This document shows positions 45,312 through 56,255 of a DNA stretch of 64,000 bases, piece by piece. A program made the position numbers and the translations under genes. Source of the stretch: Psychrobacter glacincola (GTDB lineage Bacteria > Pseudomonadota > Gammaproteobacteria > Pseudomonadales > Moraxellaceae); NCBI RefSeq assembly GCF_904846215.1, contig NZ_CAJGZK010000002.1, forward strand, positions 186,001 through 250,000. The letters run 5' to 3'. Under the pieces are notes generated by a model. It saw only the letters and a program-made list of their open reading frames with translations. It did no database searches and was not told the DNA's origin. Every line of letters begins with the position of its first letter. Positions within the stretch are counted from its first letter, which is position 1.

Positions 45312-45575
45312 ATGACCGTACCTGTTAAAGTTTATACCACCCCAATCTGCCCATACTGCTCAAACGCTAAGCAACTGCTGAAATCTAAAGGCGTTGATTA
45401 TGAAGAGATTGGCATGCACGATATGAGCAGCGATGATCGCCGTGCTCTAATGCAAAAGACCAATAACTATCGCACCGTGCCACAAATCTTCGTTGGTGAG
45501 ACCTTTATCGGTGGTTTTGATGAGCTCAATCAAATGAACCAACAAGGTAAACTTGACGAGCTATTAGCGGGTTAA
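45312..45575 (+). CDS. grxC: Glutaredoxin 3
   Basis: An 87-residue glutathione-dependent disulfide reductase. The CPYC active site (CPYCSNAKQLL), TVPQIFVG with the cis-Pro, and GGFDEL, a glutathione contact, are all present. AAGGA lies upstream of the ATG. Confidence 0.95.
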   Translation: MTVPVKVYTTPICPYCSNAKQLLKSKGVDYEEIGMHDMSSDDRRALMQKTNNYRTVPQIFVGETFIGGFDELNQMNQQGKLDELLAG

Positions 45576-45772
45576 TTTGCTATAGCGGCTGTCTTTATCT
45601 ATTTTACTAATCTATGAGCGTCATTTATATAAGTAAGGATGAAGACAGCTCTAAAGGGCTTTGCTAAAAAATATCAGGCTTTTGTCTCGAATTATATTAC
45701 AATAGTGTTTTATTAAACTTTACTACAATAACAGTTTGCCCAATCATTTGATTAACTTTTAGAGGAATTATC

Positions 45773-46225
45773 ATGGCTGAAGAACAAGCACAACCACAAT
45801 TGGCGCTAGAACGCATTTATGTTAAAGACATGTCACTTGAAGTCCCAGGCGCAGGCGTATTCACCAAAGAGTGGAACCCTGAGCTTGATATTAATTTATC
45901 TAGCAATGCCGAAAAACTAGACGATGATCACTATCAAGTTGTATTAACGGTTAGTGTCACTGCGAAAAACGCTGAAGAAGCAGCATTTATTGCCGAAGTT
46001 CATCAAGCCGGTATCTTCTTATTAAAAGACATCCCAGAAGACCAAATCGGTCAAATCCTCGGCGCTTACTGCCCGAACGTTTTGTTCCCGTATGCTCGTG
46101 AAGTCATCAGCGACATCGTAACGCGTGGTAGCTTCCCGCAGTTATTACTTGCACCAGTGAACTTTGATCAAGCTTATGCACAAAGTCAGCAACAAGCGCA
46201 AGTTGATGCTGAAGGTAATGCATAA
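45773..46225 (+). CDS. secB: Protein-export chaperone SecB
   Basis: Tetrameric cytosolic chaperone that keeps preproteins unfolded and delivers them to SecA. Family features include [42 protein letters not shown] and [16 protein letters not shown]. Length 150 residues is typical. GAGGA precedes the ATG at the usual distance. Confidence 0.96.
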   Translation: MAEEQAQPQLALERIYVKDMSLEVPGAGVFTKEWNPELDINLSSNAEKLDDDHYQVVLTVSVTAKNAEEAAFIAEVHQAGIFLLKDIPEDQIGQILGAYCPNVLFPYAREVISDIVTRGSFPQLLLAPVNFDQAYAQSQQQAQVDAEGNA

Positions 46226-46251
46226 GTCTTAGCGTGTCAAAACATGCAAAT

Positions 46252-46289
46252 AAAAAAGCCGTCTATCTTTTAGGATAGCCGGCTTTTTT
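46252..46289 (+). terminator. Terminator of secB
   Basis: A 16-bp stem with one mismatch (46252-46267 with 46274-46289, core AGCCG/CGGCT) and a T run downstream. Confidence 0.9.
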
Positions 46290-46349
46290 ACTGTTATTTT
46301 AGCTGTTATATATGATAGATTTATGACTTGGCTGGTCATAGCCCACAAG

Positions 46350-46487
46350 TATAGTCAGAGAAAAGTAATCTCGATACATCAAGTACTGCTGATATTAATT
46401 TTTCTTGCTTGCTGTGCCTATGCAGACAGAGGCTACAAAAAATTTATACTAGCAGCACTGTAGCGTTTTTGAGATATTTTAACCATA
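46350..46487 (-). repeat. Palindromic intergenic repeat, copy E
   Basis: 138 bp, in reverse orientation relative to copies A, C and D. It starts TATAGTCAGAG and ends TTAACCATA, a one-base change from the family end. It lies between the secB and adk terminators, where two convergent units meet. Confidence 0.88.
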
Positions 46488-46534
46488 TTAGCTCATCACA
46501 AATATTAGCCCACAGAGTCATTATCAACCCTAAC

Positions 46535-46564
46535 AAAAAACCCTGCCGATAAGCAGGGTTTTTT
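46535..46564 (-). terminator. Terminator of adk
   Basis: Perfect 12-bp stem AAAAAACCCTGC/GCAGGGTTTTTT with a 6-nt loop; A/T runs on both sides would allow function in both directions. Confidence 0.88.
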
Positions 46565-46625
46565 GATGGCGCTATTTGATATTCGCTTTGCATAACTTAG
46601 CTTTCAATAACAATATCAGCCAAAA

Positions 46626-47372
<747 letters not shown>

Positions 47373-47504
47373 TCAAAAGCTCAAGTATTTTTAGTCTTGA
47401 TGCGGCAAGTTACGATGACTTATCTGTTCATGGGATAAGCTTGCACGCCACAGAAAAGACAATGGCGCCCATTTATTACCTGCTGATATTTTGATATGTC
47501 GTCA

Positions 47505-48785
47505 TTAAGGAACTTGTTGATTGATCTCAACATTGACCTGATTTTGGTCTGCGCTAATCACCACAGGATTGCCTGACAAATCGCCCGACTCAGCAATGGC
47601 AGTACCACTATGACTAATACGAGCAATCACTGCTAATTGAACTTTTTCATCACGCGCAGATTTTAATGTGCGCTCTGGCATCATGGCATCTAAATCACTT
47701 AGACTAACAGTTGCTTCGCCTTGCTTAATAACGCTAATCGGTAAACGCTTAGCGGCGAATGGCGGACCACCTTTAACATCACGTATCGCGACAAACAACA
47801 CATCTTCAGCTTTCACTAGCGGCAATAATGAGCCATCAATAGAGACAGTAACTTCAATACCTTGCGCAGCTTGTTGCTCTTGTGCTGTGACATTGGCACT
47901 CAGCTCATCAAGACTGCTTAGTGCTTGGCTATGATCACCGGGTTTGGCAGCAATATTCTTACGTAGACGCTTAATCCAACCTTGCGCCTGCTCAAAGTTA
48001 TTACCACGCGCCTCGCCCATTGCCATCAGCATCTGTGCCCCTTCATGCTGCGGATTTTTGGCAAGAACATCTTGCAGCACACGGCGACTATTAGCATCGA
48101 GCTGACCTTTATTAGCAAAAAAGCTAATCTGCGCATAGGTGGTTGCAATCTCTTCGTTGTCAGGCGACAGACGATAAGCACGAGATAAAGCTTCAATCGC
48201 TGAGTCGGTGGCTTCCAACGATAAGAACAGCTCTGATAAACGCATCCAGCGATCAGGATCATCAGCATGACGATAGACGTTGGTCTGCATCGCACTGATC
48301 AATTGAGTGCCATCTTCAATCGCCCAAGCTGGCGGCTGGTCAATCTTGCCGGTCAGTAAGTCATCTGCCACTTGGGCAACTTTGTCTTCTGCAGCCCATA
48401 AATCAAATACGGGTGTACGATCACCGACCAAGAAATAAGCCAATGCGGCAAGCACAGGCACCCATACCAGGATAATCAAACGACTCTTGATACCCGGCGC
48501 GACCATAGGGGCAACTTCACGCTGAGCATCTAATAGCTGACGCTCAAGCTCAATCTTTTGATTTTGATAATGGGCGTCATCAATCGTGCCGTTGTCTTTG
48601 TCCGATTGTAATTCTGTCAAACGCTCACGAAATACACCAATATTGATATCTAACAGCTGATTGTCGACGGGATTTTCTCGTAAGCGTGAGGCTCGTAGCC
48701 AAGGCGTGATAACGATAACTGCCAGTATCAGCGCAATCAATAAGCTTAGGGCAATAAATAAGCCAAAAGTAGAAAATAGGGTCAT
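47505..48785 (-). CDS. ccmI: Cytochrome c biogenesis protein CcmI
   Basis: Binds apocytochrome c for haem ligation. The 426-residue protein has an N-terminal helix (about 5-27), a cytoplasmic coiled loop, a second helix near 105-120, and a periplasmic region with TPR-like repeats (DPDRWMRLSELFLSLEATDSAIEAL, DNEEIATTYAQISFF) and a C-terminal beta domain. Its ATG overlaps the ccmH stop by 4 bp, so translation is probably coupled. Confidence 0.9.
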   Translation of the reverse strand: MTLFSTFGLFIALSLLIALILAVIVITPWLRASRLRENPVDNQLLDINIGVFRERLTELQSDKDNGTIDDAHYQNQKIELERQLLDAQREVAPMVAPGIKSRLIILVWVPVLAALAYFLVGDRTPVFDLWAAEDKVAQVADDLLTGKIDQPPAWAIEDGTQLISAMQTNVYRHADDPDRWMRLSELFLSLEATDSAIEALSRAYRLSPDNEEIATTYAQISFFANKGQLDANSRRVLQDVLAKNPQHEGAQMLMAMGEARGNNFEQAQGWIKRLRKNIAAKPGDHSQALSSLDELSANVTAQEQQAAQGIEVTVSIDGSLLPLVKAEDVLFVAIRDVKGGPPFAAKRLPISVIKQGEATVSLSDLDAMMPERTLKSARDEKVQLAVIARISHSGTAIAESGDLSGNPVVISADQNQVNVEINQQVP

Positions 48786-49348
48786 TTTTTGTCCTCTATG
48801 CTTGTGATGTCATGATCTGTTGTATTGCGATCAGCTCGTGATAGCAAACGATCAAGTTCCGCTTTTTCTGCTGCTGATAATGCAGCAGCGCTGTCTACCA
48901 TGATGCCGCTTTGACCACGGGCAATACGCTGACTGCGCTTACTTTGCCAAAACCAGCCAGCAATTAATGCAATTAATAATAATGGCGGGAAGAACCATAA
49001 TATCCAAGTGGAAGGACGTACAGGTGGCTTATAAGTAATAAAGTCACCGTAACGCTCCTGCATATAGGCGCGAATCTCACCATCACTACGACCTTCTTTA
49101 ATCATGTCATAAGTTTTTTGCTTTAAGTCCTGAGCAATAGGCGCATCAGAACCTGCCAAGTTTTGGTTTTGACATTTTGGGCAGCGCAGCTCTTCGATAA
49201 GACCACGGTACTGGGCTTCTTGCTGCACTGAGTCAAAGTCGTAGACGTCAATGGCGGCATAAGCATTGATACTAAGCACACTAACCAAGCAAGCGATGAT
49301 GAAACTTGCCAAATTTTTCATGATAGATTTTAATGGCATCATAATCAT
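48782..49348 (-). CDS. ccmH: Cytochrome c biogenesis protein CcmH
   Basis: Thiol-reducing component of the cytochrome c haem lyase. The LRCPKCQNQNLAGSDA segment holds the CxxC active site; a C-terminal helix (ILWFFPPLLLIALIAGWFW) anchors it. The ATG at 49348 overlaps the ccmG stop as ATGA; a later in-frame ATG at 49321 starts a compact signal peptide (MKNLASFIIACLVSV) and could be the true start. Short CcmH without a fused TPR domain, consistent with a separate ccmI. Confidence 0.92.
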   Translation of the reverse strand: MIMMPLKSIMKNLASFIIACLVSVLSINAYAAIDVYDFDSVQQEAQYRGLIEELRCPKCQNQNLAGSDAPIAQDLKQKTYDMIKEGRSDGEIRAYMQERYGDFITYKPPVRPSTWILWFFPPLLLIALIAGWFWQSKRSQRIARGQSGIMVDSAAALSAAEKAELDRLLSRADRNTTDHDITSIEDKK

Positions 49349-49995
49349 TTGCACGCCTCCTTAACTTGGTCAGGATCAGGGCTGACATTGCTCTTATCAG
49401 CTTCATTAAGCACCATCAGACAGGGCGTGATACGGCTTTGCCAATTACTCTCATTAATCTCACCGACAATGTGCTGACGAATAATACCTTCACCATCGAC
49501 CACAAAGGTTTCAGGTGCACCGGTCAAACCCAAATCTAAGGCAAACTGACCAGATAAGTCTTGGATAGACATCGAAAAAGGGTCTCCGCCACGGTTTAAA
49601 TAACCGAGGGCGTCGCCAATATCATCTTTATAATTAACGCCCACCAGATTGACGCCACGTTCCTCTAACTGCATTAAAAAAGGATGCTCAATGATACAAG
49701 TTGGGCACCAAGAGCCCCAAATATTCATCAAAAACGGCTGATCTGGCAGGTTGTCATTGGTCATAATACGACTGGTATCGGACAATAACGGCAACTCAAA
49801 AGCGGGCACCGGACGCTCAAGAGCGGTATTGGTTACGATTTCGGTCGGCTGACCTAAACGGAAATACAGCATGACTATAAAAGCGGAAAAGATGATCAAC
49901 GGAATCAAAAACCATATTCTGATTTGGCTTTTTTTCATCGTTTGATTGCCTTTTTTATCAGTACCTTTTTGAGGAGACTTCTCTAATTGAGTCAT
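49345..49995 (-). CDS. ccmG: Thiol:disulfide interchange protein CcmG/DsbE
   Basis: Membrane-anchored periplasmic thioredoxin that reduces apocytochrome c or CcmH. One N-terminal helix (about 26-45) and an active site WGSWCPTC (Cys97, Cys100) with the family GAPETFVVDGEG cis-Pro region. GGGGAG precedes the ATG, which begins 1 bp after the ccmF stop, so the 20 residues before MKKSQ are probably translated. Confidence 0.93.
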   Translation of the reverse strand: MTQLEKSPQKGTDKKGNQTMKKSQIRIWFLIPLIIFSAFIVMLYFRLGQPTEIVTNTALERPVPAFELPLLSDTSRIMTNDNLPDQPFLMNIWGSWCPTCIIEHPFLMQLEERGVNLVGVNYKDDIGDALGYLNRGGDPFSMSIQDLSGQFALDLGLTGAPETFVVDGEGIIRQHIVGEINESNWQSRITPCLMVLNEADKSNVSPDPDQVKEACK

Positions 49996-49996
49996 C

Positions 49997-52042
49997 TTAT
50001 TTCTCCCCTATTATTGCCGTGGCATCTGTCACATTGTTGCCATCTAAGTCAGTAACGGTCGCAAAACCTGACTTACTCGCTGCAATTTTAGCAGGGGTCT
50101 TGGTTGTTTTGATACGATAGCGCCTATCAAGCATACTCAATAGACCACCCAAGGCCATAATAATAGCGCCGAGCCATATCCAGCGAATCAATGGCTTCAC
50201 ATAAATACGTACTGCCCATTGATTGCTACCCTCAGCGATAGGTTCACCGAGTGCGACATACAAATCACGCATGAGGTTGGCATCAATTGCCGCCTCAGTC
50301 GTCGGCATCGTACTGATAATGTAAGTCCGTTTTTCAGGATGAAGTATCGTTACTTCCTTGCCCTTCTTAGTTACTGTGACCTCGGCTTGCGTTGCATCAA
50401 AGTTACTGCTTCTAGTCTCTCTTAAATCCGTTAATTTAAAGTCATAACCTTGGACATTAACCGTTTCGCCAATTCTTAATGCCACATCGCGCTCAATACT
50501 TAAAGTACTGGTAAAGGCCACACCGATGACCGCTATAATAACGCCGATGTGAGCGGTCTGCTGACCCCAGTAGCTTAAACGGAGCTTAGCTAAGCCCTTG
50601 AATAAGCTTGGGGCGTTTTTGGTTTTGTCTTTAAAATCAACCACCATCCAGAACAATACCCAAAAGCTCACCGCTAGCGTCACGCCAATATTGAGCATGG
50701 CAGATGGGCTAACAAAATAGGCAATGACTGCAGCTAAAACAAGGCTACTTGCCGCAATGACCATACCAATGCCCAACAGTGGACGGCTATCTTGTTTCCA
50801 GCGGATATTGGAGCCCATGCCCATTGCTATCATCAATAGCCAAGTCAGTGGCACAAACAGCGCATTAAAATATGGAGAACCTACGGATACCTGACCTAAA
50901 TTAAAAGCGTCGGCAATGATAGGATAGAGCGTACCAAGTAATACCACCAAGGTCGCAATCAAAATGATGACATTGTTAATGACTAAAAACGACTCACGTG
51001 AAATCAGCTGATACTGACTCTCAATCGTCAGACGCCAGCCACGCACAGCGAACATCAATAAACCACCACCCACAATAATGCCAAGAATCGCTAAAATTAC
51101 TAAACCACGCGTGGGATCAGCGGCAAAGGAATGCACCGAGGTAATAACCCCAGAGCGTACTAAGAATGTTCCAAGTAAGCTTAATGCAAAGGCAAAAATG
51201 GCCAACATAATCGTCCACGCTTTAAAGACACCACGCTTTTCAGTAACTGCAAGCGAATGTAGCAATGCCAAACCTGCGAGCCAAGGCAATAGCGAAGCAT
51301 TTTCTACTGGATCCCAAAACCACCAACCACCCCAACCAAGCTCGTAATACGCCCACCACGAACCTAATGCAATACCAATGGTTAAGAAACCCCATGCTGC
51401 GAGTGCCCATGGACGTGACCAGCGTGTCCATACCGCATCCAAACGACCTTCCCACAGTGCTGCCATACAAAATGCAAATGGTACGACCATACCGACATAG
51501 CCCATATAGAGCATCGGCGGATGGATAATCAAACCAAAATCTTGTAAGACAGGGTTTAAGTCAGCGCCATCAACGGGCAAATTTGGCAGAGTGCGGTCAA
51601 ACGGTGACGAGGTAAAGATGAGCATCGCTAGCATCATCATTTGCACGCCAGCCAATATCACCAACACACGCGCGCGCATTGACAATGGCAAACCGCGACT
51701 AAAGTATGAGACCAAGGCACACCACGTTGCCATGATAGTCATCCATAGCAGTAGCGAGCCTTCATGCCCGCCCCACGTCGCTGATAACTTATAATACCAA
51801 GGCAGCAAGGTATTCGAGTGCTGTGACACATAGACAAGGCTAAAATCATTAAAATAAAAGCCTGCCATCAATGCGCCAAACGAGGTAATCATGGCGGCAA
51901 ATTGCGCCCATGCCAAGCTCGGTGCCAAACGCTGCCAAGCAACATGGTCACGCATAACGCCTATCGTTGGTAATACTACCTGCAAAATCGCCAACATAAA
52001 GGCGGCTAGCACGGCAAAATAACCCAATTCTGTGATTAACAT
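49997..52042 (-). CDS. ccmF: Haem lyase subunit CcmF
   Basis: A large (681-residue) polytopic inner-membrane protein of System I cytochrome c maturation. The WWD motif WGGWWFWDPVENASLLPW binds haem at the periplasmic face, with HEGSLLLW and IHPPMLYMGYVG as other family signatures. First gene of the leftward ccmF-G-H-I string; ccmA-E are not in the window. Confidence 0.96.
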   Translation of the reverse strand: MLITELGYFAVLAAFMLAILQVVLPTIGVMRDHVAWQRLAPSLAWAQFAAMITSFGALMAGFYFNDFSLVYVSQHSNTLLPWYYKLSATWGGHEGSLLLWMTIMATWCALVSYFSRGLPLSMRARVLVILAGVQMMMLAMLIFTSSPFDRTLPNLPVDGADLNPVLQDFGLIIHPPMLYMGYVGMVVPFAFCMAALWEGRLDAVWTRWSRPWALAAWGFLTIGIALGSWWAYYELGWGGWWFWDPVENASLLPWLAGLALLHSLAVTEKRGVFKAWTIMLAIFAFALSLLGTFLVRSGVITSVHSFAADPTRGLVILAILGIIVGGGLLMFAVRGWRLTIESQYQLISRESFLVINNVIILIATLVVLLGTLYPIIADAFNLGQVSVGSPYFNALFVPLTWLLMIAMGMGSNIRWKQDSRPLLGIGMVIAASSLVLAAVIAYFVSPSAMLNIGVTLAVSFWVLFWMVVDFKDKTKNAPSLFKGLAKLRLSYWGQQTAHIGVIIAVIGVAFTSTLSIERDVALRIGETVNVQGYDFKLTDLRETRSSNFDATQAEVTVTKKGKEVTILHPEKRTYIISTMPTTEAAIDANLMRDLYVALGEPIAEGSNQWAVRIYVKPLIRWIWLGAIIMALGGLLSMLDRRYRIKTTKTPAKIAASKSGFATVTDLDGNNVTDATAIIGEK

Positions 52043-52279
52043 ACGGTCTAACCTTGTTTACCTTAATACGGTCATTGTTTATTTTAGGGATTGGTATTGC
52101 AGGATAATCGAAAGTATCCAGTACTTATTACTGTTGGTAGTGTCAGCGGTTATTATCTGAATAGCGCCATAAGCCGTTGCAGCTTAAGACGCTTACAACA
52201 TGGTACATTAGCGTCAACTTGTCACGTTTCTGTATCCACTCTGTATTTGATGTGTATAAAGAGCATGAAAAACTGCTGA

Positions 52280-53614
52280 TCACTGCATGGCGGGGAAAAA
52301 CACTAAGACCAGATGTAGCCAACCTGCTAAAAATCCAGTCAAGCCGCCAAGTACAATCAGCGTCATTTCATCTTCACGGAAAGCCGGACGTAATAAGTTT
52401 TGGAACTCATCAGGTGACAGGGCGCGAATACGGTCACGAAATAGCCCAAATATCTTACTGGCACGGCTTTCATTGAGATCAGGATCACGTAGTGGCACCA
52501 TCGTTGCAACAATAGATTTATCAATGATGGTATTTTTTAATTGCCCAAACTCGCGGCGACCCAGCCCCAATCTTAAAGTGGTATTAATCACTGGTGACTC
52601 TAATACTTTATACAGATGCGACTTCATCAACTCACGCGTTTCGATAGCGCGGTCACCATACATCATCTCATTCATGATGTTCTCAAGTGTCACCAAATCT
52701 TTGACCACAATCTCAGCAAAAACTTCAGAAACTTCCTCTTGGCGCTTCATAAAGCCACCTTGGAATCGATATCGAGCAACATGCGGTAATTGTGGTTTGA
52801 TAAAAGGAAAACTTCTCTGTAGGGCAAAGAACTTCAAGTAACGAATATAATGCGGCTCTACGGGATTAAACACCATCCAAATCGCAATCCAGTTGGTGAG
52901 AAAGCCCCAAATAGCGGCAAAAAACGGCACTGTCCAATGTTGCGGCACCACCAAGAATATAAACATTTGGATAACACCAAAAATCAGCCCGATCAAGGCA
53001 CTGATATGCCAAATAAAATTGATTTCTTTTTGTCCAACTTTTAAGAACATATTGACCATCAAACGACGATCACTTTCCATCTTGTTGACAATCATCTTGC
53101 GCATATCGACCAAATCTTCGACATGATAGGTCAAGTCAGTCACCAAGGATTGCATAATACTTGGCAGCTCTTGGTGCGCTTGGGCATAGACACGGCGCTT
53201 AAGGGCATAAGGCAAATTGCCCCACAGTGCGGGCGAGTGATCGAGCATAATTTCATCAATCAAGTCTTCAAGGTTTTTATCGACTGCATCAGTGATGAAC
53301 AGCGCCATCTGATCTGGCTCCATCGCCTGAAAAAACTCATCAAGCGAGCCAAGTTTCGATAAGGTCTGGTCAACAATCACGCCAGATATCTTACCCGCTT
53401 TTCTTGGCACAATACCTTGCCAGCCAAGACCTGGTAGCCCAAAAAACGGGAAGTTAGCGATGCGTATACCGCGAAACTTAATCGGGTAAAACAGCATCTT
53501 GAGCGCCATCCACACATGAATCCACGTCACAAATGCTGTCACCGGCGGAATGGTCAGCATGGCAAAAAATTCAGGGTGCTCAGCGATTGTTTGCCACAAT
53601 GAAGTTACATCCAT
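52280..53614 (-). CDS. DUF445-family membrane protein
   Basis: A 444-residue protein with an N-terminal hydrophobic segment, a long helical middle (about 90-190), two helices near 200-255 and a hydrophobic C-terminus. The N-terminal IHVWMALKMLFYPIKFRG resembles the DUF445/YjiN-type pattern. Function is unknown to me. It lies upstream of ccmF but with a 237-bp gap, so co-transcription is uncertain. Confidence 0.82.
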   Translation of the reverse strand: MDVTSLWQTIAEHPEFFAMLTIPPVTAFVTWIHVWMALKMLFYPIKFRGIRIANFPFFGLPGLGWQGIVPRKAGKISGVIVDQTLSKLGSLDEFFQAMEPDQMALFITDAVDKNLEDLIDEIMLDHSPALWGNLPYALKRRVYAQAHQELPSIMQSLVTDLTYHVEDLVDMRKMIVNKMESDRRLMVNMFLKVGQKEINFIWHISALIGLIFGVIQMFIFLVVPQHWTVPFFAAIWGFLTNWIAIWMVFNPVEPHYIRYLKFFALQRSFPFIKPQLPHVARYRFQGGFMKRQEEVSEVFAEIVVKDLVTLENIMNEMMYGDRAIETRELMKSHLYKVLESPVINTTLRLGLGRREFGQLKNTIIDKSIVATMVPLRDPDLNESRASKIFGLFRDRIRALSPDEFQNLLRPAFREDEMTLIVLGGLTGFLAGWLHLVLVFFPAMQ

Positions 53615-54225
53615 GACTGTTTATATCCTTGCCGTGATGATCGATGTTGAGCAAATATCCTTAGCGCACGAAGAACGCTTAGCAATAAGAAGCCCTCTCT
53701 CCAATAACTACTACAAAATAAATCGCCTGATTTTAGCATACTTGACATCCATTAGCACATGTAGACCCTAGACAAGTTGTGACTAGAGATGATACGTTTT
53801 AGGCGCTACTTTGACGCGCAAAATCCTTAGAATACTCTACCAATATTATCGCCAGTAGCTGATTTTAAGACCGTGTTTTTATCCTCTGCGTGATCACCTA
53901 GGCTGTTCAATATGTCATTAACCACACTAAGAGTCATCATAATGCCATCTTTCATAACAGCGATAAAATAAATGACTGTCTACTGCGTCATCGCTTTTGA
54001 TCTGCTATAATTTGACGTTACAGTTTACGAGATATCTAATGGCACTATTTTCGCTATTATATTATCCCTGTATCTTGCTAAGTAATTGAAAAACCTTAGC
54101 TTATCCTTTATGCTCATCTCGCTTCGTCTACATGATATTTGACATGGTCGACTGCTACTCTATCAATACCTCCTCTGATAATTTTTGATTTATTGTCTCA
54201 CTGACTGTTTGGGTACTGACTTTAT
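53615..54225. other. Long divergent intergenic region before mrdA
   Basis: 611 bp without a convincing gene; only short low-quality frames are present. It separates divergent DUF445 and mrdA and contains a probable extended -10 at 54003-54011. No 138-bp repeat is present. Confidence 0.5.
54003..54011 (+). promoter_or_regulatory. Possible extended -10 promoter for mrdA
   Basis: TGCTATAAT is a perfect extended -10; no good -35 is found at 15-18 bp upstream. It would leave a leader of about 210 nt before the mrdA ATG. Confidence 0.45.
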
Positions 54226-56220
54226 ATGAACAAAACGCTCACTCCTAATACCGAACAGGTCAATCGCATTTTCACCAGTCGAATTCTTATCCTTGGCTTG
54301 TTGATGTTTGTGGGTTTGCTAGGGCTAATAGCACGTTATGGATTTCTGCAAGTTTTTGCTCATGATAAATATACCACCCAAGCAGACAACAATCGCATTA
54401 AGCTGATTTCTGCCCCGCCAAGCCGTGGTTATATTTATGATCGCAATGGCATTATCCTCGCTGACAATCAGTCAGTTTTCACTGCTATGCTCAGCCCTGA
54501 TGAAGTGGAAAATCCCGAGCGCACCTTACAATTACTGGCACCTATCTTTGATTTGACGGATGAAAATATCACCGATATTTTGGCGCGTGTGAGTAAAAGT
54601 AAAAATGATCCGGTGACCATTAAGATTGATTTAACCGAGACCCAATTGGCTCAGTTTAGTGAACGCAAACCTTTTTTCCGCGGTGTTACTATTCAAAGTA
54701 AGCTTACACGCTCCTATCCTTATGATGAGCTGTTTGCCCATGTTATTGGCTATGTTGGACGCATTAACGACAAAGAATCGAAGAGAATCAATAAGGATCG
54801 CTATGCCGGTACTGACCTTATTGGTAAGATTGGCATCGAAGATTTTTATGAAGATATCTTACTTGGGCAACCGGGCTATCAGTCAGTAGAAACTGATGCG
54901 CTTGGTAATATCCTGCGTCAACTCGATACCAAAGCACCTATCGCCGGCAACGACATCACCTTAAGCTTAGATTATGGTTTACAAGTGGTGGCGCAGCAGC
55001 AGCTTGATGGCAGGCGCGGCGCTATTGTGGCAATAGATCCCAAAAACGGTGACGTATTGGCGTTCGTCAGTAATCCAAGTTATGACCCAAACCCTTTTAT
55101 CTCCGGCATCTCTTTTAAAGACTATGATGCGCTGCGTGAAGATCCAGATGAGCCATTATACAATCGTGCCCTGCAAGGTACTTATCCACCCGGTTCAACC
55201 ATCAAGCCTTTTGAAGGCTTAGGCGGTATTCATTATGGTCTGCGTAATTGGGATACCACTATCTACGACCCGGGTTATTTTAGCTTACCCGGTGACTCGC
55301 ACCGTTTTCGTGATTGGAAAAAAGGCGGTCATGGTACGGTTGATCTCAAAGAATCCATCGTGATGTCAGTCGATACTTATTATTATAAGTTGGCTTATGA
55401 GATGGGCATTCAGCGCTTACATGACTGGATGGTGCGTTTTGGTTTTGGTGAAGAGACAGGTATTGACTTGCCCAATGAAAAATCTGGGATTATGCCTTCA
55501 CCAAAATGGAAAAAAGATACTTATGATAAAGGCTGGTTACCGGGTGAGACGATTTCTGTCAGTATCGGTCAGGGCTATTTTTTAGCGACGCCACTACAGA
55601 TTGCCAATGCAACTGCCATGACGGCGAGCAAAGGCTTTCACATCACCCCGCATTTACTAAAAAGTAGCGACGGGGCGGCAGCAGTCGATGTCATCACCAA
55701 GCCTGATGGCAAGATTGATTACAATGGCAAGCCTTCTGACTGGCTACGCATGCACGATGCGATGGAGCAAACCGTTAAAGCCGGAACAGGACGTGGCATT
55801 TATACACCGCGCTATCGTATTGCTGGTAAAACAGGTACGGCACAGGTGAAATCCATTGCGCAAGGCAAAAGCTATAACAAATCCGCGCTGGATAAGCGCC
55901 ACTGGGATCATGCTTGGTTCAATGGCTTTGCGCCAGTGGAAGATCCACAAATCGCGCTCGCGGTATTGGTCGAAAACGGCGGCGGTGGTAGTGTCGTTGC
56001 AGCGCCTATCGGTCGAGCTTTATTTGATTATTGGGTATTGCAGCGTGATACCAATCCTATTTTGCCGCCCACCACCGAACAGCTAAAGGTCATTAAACGG
56101 CAAAAAGCATTTGAGAGAGCCATGCGTGATGCGATACGTGAAAAAGAAGACAAAGCATTAGAGGCCATAAAAGAAAAGCAAAAAGAGCCGACTCAAACTG
56201 CTGCAGCGACCGTTGAATAA
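54226..56220 (+). CDS. mrdA: Penicillin-binding protein 2 (peptidoglycan transpeptidase)
   Basis: Class B PBP that cross-links peptidoglycan during cell elongation. An N-terminal helix (about 19-42) is followed by a dimerisation domain (PPSRGYIYDRNG) and the transpeptidase domain with SxxK at Ser324 (PPGSTIKPF), the SVD motif as in other PBP2 proteins, and KTGTAQ at Lys535. The 664 residues end in a polar Lys/Glu-rich tail. rsmD follows 35 bp later; rodA is not adjacent. Confidence 0.96.
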   Translation: MNKTLTPNTEQVNRIFTSRILILGLLMFVGLLGLIARYGFLQVFAHDKYTTQADNNRIKLISAPPSRGYIYDRNGIILADNQSVFTAMLSPDEVENPERTLQLLAPIFDLTDENITDILARVSKSKNDPVTIKIDLTETQLAQFSERKPFFRGVTIQSKLTRSYPYDELFAHVIGYVGRINDKESKRINKDRYAGTDLIGKIGIEDFYEDILLGQPGYQSVETDALGNILRQLDTKAPIAGNDITLSLDYGLQVVAQQQLDGRRGAIVAIDPKNGDVLAFVSNPSYDPNPFISGISFKDYDALREDPDEPLYNRALQGTYPPGSTIKPFEGLGGIHYGLRNWDTTIYDPGYFSLPGDSHRFRDWKKGGHGTVDLKESIVMSVDTYYYKLAYEMGIQRLHDWMVRFGFGEETGIDLPNEKSGIMPSPKWKKDTYDKGWLPGETISVSIGQGYFLATPLQIANATAMTASKGFHITPHLLKSSDGAAAVDVITKPDGKIDYNGKPSDWLRMHDAMEQTVKAGTGRGIYTPRYRIAGKTGTAQVKSIAQGKSYNKSALDKRHWDHAWFNGFAPVEDPQIALAVLVENGGGGSVVAAPIGRALFDYWVLQRDTNPILPPTTEQLKVIKRQKAFERAMRDAIREKEDKALEAIKEKQKEPTQTAAATVE

Positions 56221-56255
56221 AATGTTGAGCATGAATAAGGTATCGAAGATAAGCC

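Noticed and set aside
52287..52841. 184-codon open frame opposite the DUF445 gene
   Set aside because: Antisense to a well-formed gene, rich in Ser/Arg as expected of a shadow frame.
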